Source: Bacilli bacterium (GTDB taxonomy: Bacteria; Bacillota_I; Bacilli_A; RFN20; CAG-826). Taken from it: DNA of 60,106 bases. Location of the stretch: assembly GCA_016298185.1 (NCBI GenBank), contig JAEDDA010000003.1:1-60106 (forward strand), given 5' to 3'. Shown here piece after piece: positions 42,685-50,959 of the stretch; positions within the stretch are counted from its first letter, which is position 1, and every line of letters begins with the position of its first letter. Below the pieces are notes generated by a model. It had not been told where the DNA came from. It did no database searches and was given only the letters and a program-made list of their open reading frames with translations. Made by a program: the position numbers and the translations under genes.

Positions 42685-44598
42685 ATGGCGGGCTTAGAAT
42701 TCAAACACATGTATAAGGTGTATTCAGGTGGAGTACGTGCGGTTAACGACTTCAATCTAGAAATCAAAGACAAATCATTCGTCGTTTTAGTTGGCCCATC
42801 TGGATGTGGAAAATCCACAACATTAAGAATGGTCGCAGGCTTAGAATCAATTACATCTGGTCAATTATATATTGATGATGTTTTGGTCAACGATGTTGAA
42901 AGTAAAAATAGAGATATCGCAATGGTGTTCCAATCCTATGCGTTATATCCACATATGACCGTCTATCAAAACATGGGTTTTGGCTTAAAACTTAGACATG
43001 TTAAACCTGATGTTATTAAAGAAAAAGTTCTTGCCGCAGCGGAAATCTTAGAAATTTCTGACTTATTAGATAGAAAACCAAAAGAATTATCCGGTGGTCA
43101 AAGACAACGTGTTGCTTTAGGTAGAGCCATTGTTCGTGAACCAAATGTCTTCCTTCTTGATGAGCCGTTATCTAATTTAGACGCGAAACTTCGTGTACAA
43201 ATGAGAACCGAAATCACAAAGTTACACGAAAAGTTACAAACAACATTTATCTATGTTACCCATGACCAAACAGAAGCTATGACAATGGGTGATGTCATTG
43301 TTGTTATGAACAAAGGTTTCATCCAACAAGCGGATGCACCTGTTACATTATTCGAAGATCCAGCGAACTTATTCGTCGCGACATTCTTAGGCAGCCCACA
43401 GATGAACATCATAAAATCATCCTTAAAAGTGGATGGCAAGAAAATCGGTGTGGTCTTAGAAGATGTAGAGAATAACGTTGTTTGGTTAAGAGAAGAAACC
43501 GTTAAACAACTCGTTAATTCCGAAATTGATTTAAATAAGAAATATTTATTTGGTATTAGACCAGATCATATTAGCATCGCTGATAAAGGTATTCCTGCAC
43601 ACGTTGAAGTCGTGGAACAACTTGGGGATGAAACAATCGTCTATGCGAAGATTGAAGGACACGATAAGAATATCGTTATTAAGGCTCCATTATTAAACAA
43701 TATCAAATCTCAAGATGATATTTTCCTTAACTTCTCTAATGAAAGAGTTTATTTATTCGATGAAGTGACAGAACATTCATTGATTGGTATGCCATCTTTC
43801 TCTAAACTTCCATGTGAAGTGAATAGAAATGGTGAAATCAAATTAGGAAAAGAAACCATTAAAGTTGATGAAGAATATTTATCTCACATAATGGATTTTG
43901 CATACGAAGGTTCCAATTTCTTAGCTATCAAACCAGAACACGTCTTATTAGAAGAACAAGCTGGTTCCGTCCCACTTAAAGTCAAAGTGGACTTCATTGA
44001 AGAAAGAACCGCTTATAATATCGTTTATGCAGTGGTAGAAGGAATTAGTCAATATTTGATCTTCCGTGCCTCTAAAGAGAGAAAAATTAAGAAAAACGAT
44101 AACCTAACAGTCTATTTACCACTTGATAATATGCTTATCTTTGATAATAGAGACAATAATTTATTTGTTAGAGAAGTGGTTTATCCAAATAAAGCTATCG
44201 CAAAAGTGACCACACTTAAGAATGGTAAAAAAGAAGTTAACATCTCTAGAGGCGAAAAACTTGTTTATGACAATCTCCCATATGAAGATGGCGAATATCA
44301 ATTTGTCCTAAAACAAGATAAAGCGGAAGTAGTGTTTGATAAGAAAACCGCAAAAGGAATCATAGACAAGGATGTCATTACATCCGCGCCAAAAGGTCAA
44401 TTCTTATCAGTCAGCTGTTATGATGAAGAACCGCAAAAGGATATTAACTACATTTATGCCCAAATCAAAGGCTTTGATGAATATGTCACTTTGGTGGCTA
44501 AGAACAACTTCTCCGTTTACAAGATGCCCAAATTCAAAATAGTAGTTCCTGTAGATGGATTTGAATTATTACCTTTAGGTAAACTAAATAACAAATAA
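42685..44598 (+). CDS. Sugar ABC importer ATPase, MsmK/UgpC type, with a long extra C-terminal region
   Basis: 637 aa, against about 370 for MsmK/UgpC. The nucleotide-binding domain is complete: Walker A GPSGCGKST (37-45), Q-loop FQSYALYPHM, LSGGQRQRVALGRA, LLDEPLSNLD and THDQTEAM. The first TOBE region ends near residue 368 (RVYLFDEVTEHSL). The remaining 270 residues have a second TOBE-like unit (FLAIKPEHVLLEE ... PLKVKVDFIEE) and a third beta-rich part. This ATPase should drive the LplB/YtcP permeases upstream, and perhaps others, since MsmK-type ATPases are often shared. The extra domains may sense cytoplasmic sugars. Confidence 0.88.
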   Translation: MAGLEFKHMYKVYSGGVRAVNDFNLEIKDKSFVVLVGPSGCGKSTTLRMVAGLESITSGQLYIDDVLVNDVESKNRDIAMVFQSYALYPHMTVYQNMGFGLKLRHVKPDVIKEKVLAAAEILEISDLLDRKPKELSGGQRQRVALGRAIVREPNVFLLDEPLSNLDAKLRVQMRTEITKLHEKLQTTFIYVTHDQTEAMTMGDVIVVMNKGFIQQADAPVTLFEDPANLFVATFLGSPQMNIIKSSLKVDGKKIGVVLEDVENNVVWLREETVKQLVNSEIDLNKKYLFGIRPDHISIADKGIPAHVEVVEQLGDETIVYAKIEGHDKNIVIKAPLLNNIKSQDDIFLNFSNERVYLFDEVTEHSLIGMPSFSKLPCEVNRNGEIKLGKETIKVDEEYLSHIMDFAYEGSNFLAIKPEHVLLEEQAGSVPLKVKVDFIEERTAYNIVYAVVEGISQYLIFRASKERKIKKNDNLTVYLPLDNMLIFDNRDNNLFVREVVYPNKAIAKVTTLKNGKKEVNISRGEKLVYDNLPYEDGEYQFVLKQDKAEVVFDKKTAKGIIDKDVITSAPKGQFLSVSCYDEEPQKDINYIYAQIKGFDEYVTLVAKNNFSVYKMPKFKIVVPVDGFELLPLGKLNNK

Positions 44599-44697
44599 AT
44601 AAACATAAACATATAAATATATTATTAATATAAAACATCAAAAATTTTAGATATTGTCACATTTTTGAAAAATTGAAAAACAACGACGCCAATAATT

Positions 44698-44717
44698 TGG
44701 TAGTATAAACTGGTATG
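44698..44717 (+). promoter_or_regulatory. Extended -10 promoter of manA, leaderless start
   Basis: TG-G-TAGTAT at 44698-44706 is an extended -10 element. The predicted transcript start is about 44713, two bases before the manA ATG at 44715. There is no Shine-Dalgarno site, which implies a leaderless mRNA. No good -35 box at 17 bases. Confidence 0.5.
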
Positions 44718-45617
44718 GAAAAAGTAGTTAAATTAAAACCTGTTATCAAGTCCTATATCTGGGGAGGCCAGTATTTTCAACAATATGGCAAAGGCGAACA
44801 AGAAGTAATTTCTGAACTTTGGGAATTATCTGTTCGTGATGGTAATAGCTCAGTTATCGCAGAAGGTGAAGATAAAGGAAAAGAACTTAAAAATGTCATA
44901 ACAAATAAGGATGTTGGACCAGTCAGTTCAAGATTTCCCTATTTTCCATTACTTATTAAATTAATTGACGCCAAAAGAGATTTATCAGTTCAAGTTCACC
45001 CAAGCGATGCTTATGCTTTAAAAAATGAAAATTCATTTGGCAAAAGTGAAATGTGGCACATCATCGACGCTGATGAAGGTGCTGGTTTATATGTTGGTTT
45101 AAAAGAAAATAGTTCCAAAGAAGAAATCGAAAATAGACTCAATGATGGAACTATTTTAGAAGCGCTTAATTTCTTTAAAGTTAAACCTGGAGATACTTAT
45201 GTTATTAACCCAGGAACCATCCACGCAATCGGTGCTGGAGTGAGGTTAATTGAAATTCAACAAAATAGCGACCTTACTTATAGACTTTTTGACTACAATA
45301 GATTAGATAAAGATGGTAATCCAAGAGAACTTCACATTGAAAAAGCTCTTAAGGTTATCGATTATTCAAAATATCAAACAAAAAATAACGCTGGTTCTGT
45401 ATTAGCGGACAATCAATATTTCAAAGTTAGAAGAGAAACTGTCGATGGTGAAATGATTATTGAAGCAAATAAAGAATCATTCGTCAGTTTTACATTTATT
45501 GAAGGAAAAGGCCTAGTTAATGACATGAAATTCCAGCAATTTGACACTTTTTTCCTTCCTTTTGGTAGCAAATGTGTGATTAAAGGTAAGGGCATTCTAG
45601 TCATTAGCGAGATTTAA
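44715..45617 (+). CDS. manA: Mannose-6-phosphate isomerase, class I
   Basis: 300 aa. Type I PMI features are present: KPVIKSYIWGG, zinc ligands Gln and His in VQVHPSD, Glu in SEMWHI and His in GTIHAIGAG, and the substrate Arg region LIEIQQNSDLTYRLFDYNR. It interconverts mannose-6-phosphate and fructose-6-phosphate. It follows the glycan cluster and closes the proposed route from GH130 products to glycolysis. The next gene starts one base after its stop. Confidence 0.95.
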   Translation: MEKVVKLKPVIKSYIWGGQYFQQYGKGEQEVISELWELSVRDGNSSVIAEGEDKGKELKNVITNKDVGPVSSRFPYFPLLIKLIDAKRDLSVQVHPSDAYALKNENSFGKSEMWHIIDADEGAGLYVGLKENSSKEEIENRLNDGTILEALNFFKVKPGDTYVINPGTIHAIGAGVRLIEIQQNSDLTYRLFDYNRLDKDGNPRELHIEKALKVIDYSKYQTKNNAGSVLADNQYFKVRRETVDGEMIIEANKESFVSFTFIEGKGLVNDMKFQQFDTFFLPFGSKCVIKGKGILVISEI

Positions 45618-45618
45618 T

Positions 45619-46074
45619 ATGTCCGATTACATTAAAGAATTAAGAAAGAAAGTTGGGCATAAACCTCTTGTCCTTCCTCATTCAGTAGTATTAGTTATAA
45701 ATAATCAAAATGAAATTCTTTTAGAAGAAAGATCTGACGATGGATTTGTTGATTTTCCTGGTGGTGGAATCGATTTAAAGGAAACTGCTGAAGAAGCCGC
45801 GGTTAGAGAACTAAAAGAAGAAACTGGATTAACAGCAAATAGGTTAGATACTTTCAAAGTATATTCCGGTGAAATTACTTATTACAAATACTTTAATGGT
45901 GATGAAATTTACGGTATTGATTCTGTTTTTATTTGCCGTGATTATGATGGTGAATTAAAGCCTCAATTATCCGAAGTTAAAAAACTATTTTTCTGTTCTT
46001 TAGACAATATGCCGGTGGATAAAATGAGCCCACGGAATAAACAAATAATTATCGACTTAAATAGCCAAAAATAA
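45619..46074 (+). CDS. Nudix hydrolase
   Basis: 151 aa. The Nudix box is complete (G-x5-E-x7-REUxEExGU, residues about 49-71: GGIDLKE ... RELKEETGL). Such enzymes cleave nucleoside diphosphates linked to other groups; the substrate is unknown. It lies one base after manA, so it could process a sugar-nucleotide such as GDP-mannose, but that is a guess from position. Confidence 0.88.
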   Translation: MSDYIKELRKKVGHKPLVLPHSVVLVINNQNEILLEERSDDGFVDFPGGGIDLKETAEEAAVRELKEETGLTANRLDTFKVYSGEITYYKYFNGDEIYGIDSVFICRDYDGELKPQLSEVKKLFFCSLDNMPVDKMSPRNKQIIIDLNSQK

Positions 46075-46150
46075 ACAAGTTAGGTAAAAAGTAACACTAT
46101 ATAGTAAACAAATACTTAATTAGTATTTTGCTTTATTATATTCTTATACC

Positions 46151-46170
46151 TGGTCTAAAATTAAATTATG
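46151..46170 (+). promoter_or_regulatory. Extended -10 promoter of the rnf operon, leaderless start
   Basis: TG-G-TCTAAA at 46151-46159 places the transcript start near 46166, two bases before the rnfC ATG. No ribosome site is seen. One AGTAAACA box (46103-46110) lies 44 bases upstream. Confidence 0.4.
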
Positions 46171-47469
46171 ATTGATAAAGTTAACCATATCAAAGATACA
46201 AAAAATCTCACTGGTTTGTTACCAGCGGTTAGATATACTCAACCAAAGTATGTTTATATCGCTATGGGAAATGCGAGATGTCCAAACGCGGAACTTTATA
46301 TTAAAGAAGGCGACCACGTTTTCTATTCTCAAGTTATTGGCATTAGACACGCTGCTTTCTTTGATCAACCAATCCACGCAACATGTTCAGGAACATTCGT
46401 GGGATTAGAAAAGCACTATCATAGAAATGGAAAACTTACAGACTTCATCAAAATTGAAAATGACGGTTTGGATACTATTGATCCTACTTTAAAGATGAGA
46501 ACTCCAGAAGAAATCGCCGCTTTAACAAAAGATGATATGGTGGAGATTCTTAAGAATTGTGCTTGTGTTGGCTTAGGAGGTTCTTCTTTTCCAACATATA
46601 TCAAATTCCAAACCGATAAACCAATTAACATGATTTTAGTAAACGGTATTGAATGCGAACCATACATTACCGCTGACCATAGATTAATGCTTGAATATCC
46701 ATATCGTGTTTGTGAAGGTCTTTTATATGTTATGCAAGCCTTTGGATGCAAACACGCTAAGATATGTATTAAATCTAAATATAAAGATATTAAAAGAGTA
46801 TATAAACAAGTCTTAAAAGAATACGAAGGTTCAGGCATTGAATTATGCTGCGTTGGTAACTACTATCCACAAGGTTGGGAAGTAGAAATGATTAAAAACG
46901 CGACTGGTATTCAATTAAAACCAGGTGAATTACCATCCAATCGCGGAATCTTAAACTTCAATGTTTCCACAATGGTGGGTATTTATAAAGCTATTAAATA
47001 TAACATGGCAGTTAACAAACGTTTCGTCACTGTTACTGGTGATGGAATCAATTATCCAAAGAACTTCCGTGTTAGAGTTGGTACATCAATTAAGGATTTA
47101 ATCCCACTTTGTGGTGGATATAAAGATCCAGAAAAAGAAAAAGTCTTTATTATGGGTGGTCCTATGATGGGTGTTTCTGTTCCAAGCGATGACATTATTG
47201 TTACAAAGACAGTTACATCAATCATTATTTTAAATAAAACTGATTATAAAGAAGAACCATGTGTTAGATGTGGTAGCTGTGTTTTATCTTGTCCAGTTCA
47301 TCTTGAACCTGTACAAATCATGAATGCAGTGAAAACATTAGATAAACCAAGAATTAAAATGTTAAATCCATTAAGATGTATTGAATGTGGACTTTGTTCA
47401 TACACATGTACATCAAAGATTCCTGTGACAGACTATATTAGAAAGGCAAAGATTATTGCGAAATTATGA
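46168..47469 (+). CDS. rnfC: Rnf electron-transport complex subunit C
   Basis: 433 aa. The N-terminal barrel-sandwich part (PNAELYIKEGDHVFYSQVIG) is followed by the NADH/flavin-binding Rossmann-like region (GLGGSSFPTYIKF, VNGIECEPYITADH), a SLBB segment and two 4Fe-4S motifs near the C-terminus (CVRCGSCVLSCP; CIECGLCSYTC). RnfC takes part in NAD+ reduction at the cytoplasmic side. First gene of an rnfCDGEAB operon of clostridial order; its TGA stop overlaps the rnfD start, which also shows that TGA is a stop in this organism. Confidence 0.95.
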   Translation: MIDKVNHIKDTKNLTGLLPAVRYTQPKYVYIAMGNARCPNAELYIKEGDHVFYSQVIGIRHAAFFDQPIHATCSGTFVGLEKHYHRNGKLTDFIKIENDGLDTIDPTLKMRTPEEIAALTKDDMVEILKNCACVGLGGSSFPTYIKFQTDKPINMILVNGIECEPYITADHRLMLEYPYRVCEGLLYVMQAFGCKHAKICIKSKYKDIKRVYKQVLKEYEGSGIELCCVGNYYPQGWEVEMIKNATGIQLKPGELPSNRGILNFNVSTMVGIYKAIKYNMAVNKRFVTVTGDGINYPKNFRVRVGTSIKDLIPLCGGYKDPEKEKVFIMGGPMMGVSVPSDDIIVTKTVTSIIILNKTDYKEEPCVRCGSCVLSCPVHLEPVQIMNAVKTLDKPRIKMLNPLRCIECGLCSYTCTSKIPVTDYIRKAKIIAKL

Positions 47470-48584
47470 TTATTGCAAAAGAGAACGCTCCACATCTTAG
47501 AAGAAATGCCTCTGTCACTCGTATGATGGTGGATGTTTTAATCGCGCTAGCTCCAACGCTAATCTTTTCCTTTGTTGTTTATCCAATTAAAACATTAATC
47601 TTCTATTTGATTTCTGTATTCATTATGTGTGGATCAGAATTTGTTTATGTTGGATTAAGAAACATGATGCCAAAAGATGGTTTAAAACATTCTTTCAAAG
47701 AAAGATTTGCTTATGCCTACAAAGGTAAATTCACACAAAACAATGTTTTAACTCCTGCAATCAGCGCTATTATCTTTACATTAATTATGCCTGCAGGGGC
47801 ACCTATATATGCAGTGATTGTTGGTGCATTTGTTGGTATTGTTTTGGGCAAATTAGTATTTGGTGGCTTAGGAAGCAACATCTTCAACCCAGCCGTTGTT
47901 GGTATGGTATTTGCTAAGCTTTGCTTTGGCTCACAATATGTCCAAGTTGATACTTGGTTCTATACCATTCCTGATGCTGCAGCAGGTGCAACCCCATTAG
48001 GATTAATCAATGGTGGTTATTTTGCTAACTTTGGCCAATATCAATTATTTGATTTATTTATTGGCCGTATACCAGGTACATTAGGTGAAGTTTACAAAGT
48101 GACTATCTTAATTGGTTTGATTTATTTATTAATCAGAAGAAGCATTGATTTCCGTATTGTTGTTTCTTATTTAGGAACCTTTTTAGTGCTCGTCTTATTA
48201 GGCGGCTTAGCAGTATGGACACTCAACAAGAACGTGAATCCATTCATGTTTGCTTTATATAACTTATTAACTGGTGGTGTTTTATTCGGCGCCACATTCA
48301 TGTTAACCGATCCAGTCACCAGTCCGATAAATTCGCCTTCCCGTATTATCTACGGTATGGTAGCGGCGGTTATCACAGTCTTTATTAGATTCTTTGCCGC
48401 ATTACCAGAAGGTGTTGGTTTCTCCATCCTTATCGCCAACATGTTTGCAGTGGCTTTGGACCACTACGAATGGAGCAATCCACGTTATACATGGAAGAAC
48501 ATTTTAGCGATGTGTTTAATCGTTGTTCTTTCTGGTGCATTAACATTCTTAGTGATTAGATTCGGAGGTGTGTATCATGGCTAA
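47466..48584 (+). CDS. rnfD: Rnf complex subunit D
   Basis: 372 aa with about ten helices. The covalent-FMN motif appears as GATPLG with Thr176, in line with RnfD/NqrB flavinylation sites. PKDG loops and NPAVVGMVF also fit. Membrane subunit carrying FMN attached by ApbE, encoded downstream. Translation is coupled to rnfC by a 4-base overlap, and its end overlaps rnfG by 8 bases. Confidence 0.94.
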   Translation: MIIAKENAPHLRRNASVTRMMVDVLIALAPTLIFSFVVYPIKTLIFYLISVFIMCGSEFVYVGLRNMMPKDGLKHSFKERFAYAYKGKFTQNNVLTPAISAIIFTLIMPAGAPIYAVIVGAFVGIVLGKLVFGGLGSNIFNPAVVGMVFAKLCFGSQYVQVDTWFYTIPDAAAGATPLGLINGGYFANFGQYQLFDLFIGRIPGTLGEVYKVTILIGLIYLLIRRSIDFRIVVSYLGTFLVLVLLGGLAVWTLNKNVNPFMFALYNLLTGGVLFGATFMLTDPVTSPINSPSRIIYGMVAAVITVFIRFFAALPEGVGFSILIANMFAVALDHYEWSNPRYTWKNILAMCLIVVLSGALTFLVIRFGGVYHG

Positions 48585-49104
48585 TAACGCAAAGAAATAC
48601 ATCATCACCGCAGTCACTTTAGGTGTCATTGCTGCCGTTAGTGCAGGTATTATCGGCTTAACAAATTTATTAACCTCAAAACAAATCGCAATTAACGAAC
48701 AAAAGAGATTTAATGCGGGAATTGTGGCGATTTTTGGTGAAAATGCCTCTGTTGATACAAAATATAAAAATGAAGGTAACGGCAAATATGTACAAGAATG
48801 GTACTGGGTACATATGGGAGAAGGCGTTGAGCCCAATTACATTTTTAAAACAACAGGATCTAACATGTATGGAAAGATTTCCTTACTTGTTGGTTTTGAT
48901 AGAGCCAAAAATTTCAAAGGAACATACACACTTGTTAACGAACAAACATATGCTTCTACATTAGTGGATAATTATCTTGTTCCAGTTAATGGCGGAGATA
49001 AAGAATTAGACGATGTCACTTGTGGCGCTACTTATGGTGCGAAGTTAGTGAGAGATATGGTGAAAGAAGCGCAAGAATATTGTAATGGGATAATTATTGA
49101 ATAG
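48577..49104 (+). CDS. rnfG: Rnf complex subunit G (FMN-binding)
   Basis: 175 aa from the ATG at 48577, chosen because GGAGGTG lies seven bases upstream; a GTG at 48568 is part of that site. One N-terminal helix is followed by an FMN-binding domain with the covalent flavin motif TCGAT (Thr152; usual form SGAT, with Cys replacing Ser here). ApbE would attach FMN to this Thr. Confidence 0.92.
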   Translation: MANNAKKYIITAVTLGVIAAVSAGIIGLTNLLTSKQIAINEQKRFNAGIVAIFGENASVDTKYKNEGNGKYVQEWYWVHMGEGVEPNYIFKTTGSNMYGKISLLVGFDRAKNFKGTYTLVNEQTYASTLVDNYLVPVNGGDKELDDVTCGATYGAKLVRDMVKEAQEYCNGIIIE

Positions 49105-49105
49105 T

Positions 49106-49846
49106 ATGGCTAGAGAGAAAGGTTACACAAAGAATAATTTCTTAAAGGGCATCATTATTGAGAATCCATTATTTGTTTCGATTCTCGGTACATGTCCAGC
49201 TTTAGCAACCACAAAAACTGTGGAAGCTGCTATCGGTATGGGCATTCTCTTTACCATCGTTTTGGTTTGTTCCAACATATTAGTGTCTTTATTAAGAAAA
49301 TTGATTCCTGAAGAAATCAGAACCCCAGCATATATCGTTATCATTGCGACATTCGTCACTATGGTTAAGATGCTCACAAATGCATTCTTACCAGAATTAT
49401 ATTCAACACTTGGTGTCTTTATTTCCTTAATTGTCGTTAACTGTATTGTCTTAGGACGTGCAGAAGCATACGCGAGTAAGAATAAAGTATTTGATTCTTT
49501 AATTGATGCTTTAGGTATGGGTGTTGGTTATACATTAGCCCTAATCTCCATGGCTATCTTTAGAGAATTCCTTGGCACTGGTGCCTTCTCATTCGGTAAA
49601 GTCTTTACCTTTATTCCAGAAGTCACATTACAAATAATTCCAAAGGGATTTGAACTCTCATTATTCCAAACACCAGTTGGTGCTTTCATTGTCTTTGGTG
49701 TGATTTTAGTGGTCTTAGCGTTTATTAAAAATCGCAAAGCGGAATTGAAAGAAAACCGTGCTAGACAAGAACGTCTTAAAAAGCAAAAAGAAGCCGCTGC
49801 CGCAGCAGCAGCTGCTAAATCAACTGCGGAAGGAGGTAACAAGTAA
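49106..49846 (+). CDS. rnfE: Rnf complex subunit E
   Basis: 246 aa from the ATG at 49106. Six helices, the conserved NPLFVSILGTCPALATT and the VNCIVLGRAEAYASKN loop, which carry the Cys that bind an iron-sulfur cluster between RnfA and RnfE. It has an unusual C-terminal tail of about 45 residues, Lys/Arg-rich and then Ala-rich (RQERLKKQKEAAAAAAA). It starts one base after the rnfG stop. Confidence 0.93.
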   Translation: MAREKGYTKNNFLKGIIIENPLFVSILGTCPALATTKTVEAAIGMGILFTIVLVCSNILVSLLRKLIPEEIRTPAYIVIIATFVTMVKMLTNAFLPELYSTLGVFISLIVVNCIVLGRAEAYASKNKVFDSLIDALGMGVGYTLALISMAIFREFLGTGAFSFGKVFTFIPEVTLQIIPKGFELSLFQTPVGAFIVFGVILVVLAFIKNRKAELKENRARQERLKKQKEAAAAAAAAKSTAEGGNK

Positions 49847-50445
49847 TGCAAATCATGATTTCATTCTTATTAGCCATCCTATCTAGTATGTTGATTGATA
49901 ACGTCGTGTTATCTAGATTCTATGGCATTTGTCCATTCTTAGGTGTTTCTCGTAAAGTGAAATCTTCCTTTGGTATGGGTATTGCTGTTGTCTTTGTTAT
50001 CGTTTTAGCAACAGTTATTTGCTGGCCATTATATAACTTTGTTTTAGTCCCAGCGGGCATTCCGTTTATGGACACCGTTGCTTATATCTTAGTTATTGCT
50101 TCCTTAGTCCAACTTGTTGGATTATTCATTAAGAAATATTCTCCATCTTTATATAAATCCTTGGGTATTTATTTACCATTAATCACCACAAACTGTGCGG
50201 TTTTAGGTGTGGCACAAGGTAATACCGATCAAGGATTATGTTTCTTATCTTCTCTTGCTAACGGCATTGGTACATCAATTGGTTTCTTATTAATCATTGT
50301 GGTCTTTAGCTGTATCAGAGTGAGATTAGAATCATCTAATGTACCAAAAGCATTTAAAGGATTGCCAATTGCTTTAATAGTCGCAGCGATTATGGCGATC
50401 GCATTTATGGGTCTTCAAGGGTTATTCGCAGGTATTCAATTATGA
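49846..50445 (+). CDS. rnfA: Rnf complex subunit A
   Basis: 199 aa, six helices. DNVVLSRFYGICPFLGVSRK and TTNCAVLGVAQ are the RnfA/NqrE signatures with the cluster-binding Cys. Integral membrane subunit paired with RnfE. Stop and next start overlap as ATGA. Confidence 0.95.
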   Translation: MQIMISFLLAILSSMLIDNVVLSRFYGICPFLGVSRKVKSSFGMGIAVVFVIVLATVICWPLYNFVLVPAGIPFMDTVAYILVIASLVQLVGLFIKKYSPSLYKSLGIYLPLITTNCAVLGVAQGNTDQGLCFLSSLANGIGTSIGFLLIIVVFSCIRVRLESSNVPKAFKGLPIALIVAAIMAIAFMGLQGLFAGIQL

Positions 50446-50636
50446 GTAAAGAAACTTATTTAATCATTGCTATCGTTATCCTTGTTTCCTTATTGGTCAC
50501 TTTCATTGTGTCCTTTGTTTTATATAGACGCACACCCGTACCAAAGGGATGCGAACATATAAAGATTAGTGAAGAAAATTGTTCTTCTTGTTCACATGAA
50601 GAATGTTCCTTTTATAAAGGAAAAGGTGAGGAATAA
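50442..50636 (+). CDS. 64-aa one-helix protein with four cysteines, in the rnf operon
   Basis: One membrane helix (about residues 6-28) is followed by a short cytoplasmic tail with Cys37, Cys47, Cys50 and Cys55. The last three have the same spacing (C-x2-C-x4-C) as the first three cluster ligands of RnfB encoded next. It resembles FeoB-associated Cys-rich membrane proteins in layout. Its place inside the rnf operon and its ATGA overlap with rnfA suggest an Rnf accessory subunit that binds a metal or iron-sulfur centre. I cannot name a family. Confidence 0.7.
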   Translation: MSKETYLIIAIVILVSLLVTFIVSFVLYRRTPVPKGCEHIKISEENCSSCSHEECSFYKGKGEE

Positions 50637-50639
50637 GCT

Positions 50640-50957
50640 ATGGAAATATTGTGGGCTGTACTTATCTTATTAGGCATTGGATTACTTCTCGGTCTTGGCT
50701 TAGCTATTGCCGCGAAAGTTTTACATGTGAAAGAAGACGAAAGAATTGAAGAAGTTACAAAGCGACTACCAAATTATAACTGCGGTAGTTGTGGCTACGC
50801 TGGATGCAAAGCGTTAGCGGAAGCTATCGTTACTGGAAAAGAAGATAACTTAAAGAAATGTAAGCCAGGTAAAGAAGATGCAAACTTTAAACCTATTATT
50901 GAATATTTAGATCAACATCCAAACGAAGATGGCACTAAAGTAAAGGTTCATTTATAA
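50640..50957 (+). CDS. rnfB: Rnf complex subunit B, shortened form
   Basis: 105 aa. An N-terminal helix is followed by the four-Cys cluster domain typical of the RnfB N-terminal half (Cys48, Cys51, Cys56, Cys74; NCGSCGYAGCKALAEAI ... CKPG). Usual RnfB proteins are about 190 to over 300 residues and have at least two more 4Fe-4S motifs in a ferredoxin domain; that part is absent here. apbE starts two bases after the stop, and no other frame encodes the missing Cys motifs. RnfB is normally the ferredoxin-facing subunit. Confidence 0.88.
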   Translation: MEILWAVLILLGIGLLLGLGLAIAAKVLHVKEDERIEEVTKRLPNYNCGSCGYAGCKALAEAIVTGKEDNLKKCKPGKEDANFKPIIEYLDQHPNEDGTKVKVHL

Positions 50958-50959
50958 AT

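Noticed and set aside
47466..47469. Recoding of TGA as Trp, as in some Mollicutes
   Set aside because: TGA works as a stop in several clear places: rnfC/rnfD overlap, the end of the SGNH gene at 25794, the end of rnfA and the ABC permease on the minus strand. Trp is always TGG.
49528..49851. 107-aa minus-strand reading frame inside rnfE
   Set aside because: It is the complement of a well-recognised gene, and its Ala run is the reverse reading of the RnfE tail; no ribosome site.
50640..50957. rnfB shortened by a frameshift
   Set aside because: apbE begins two bases after the rnfB stop with a signal peptide; the other frames contain no ferredoxin Cys motifs.
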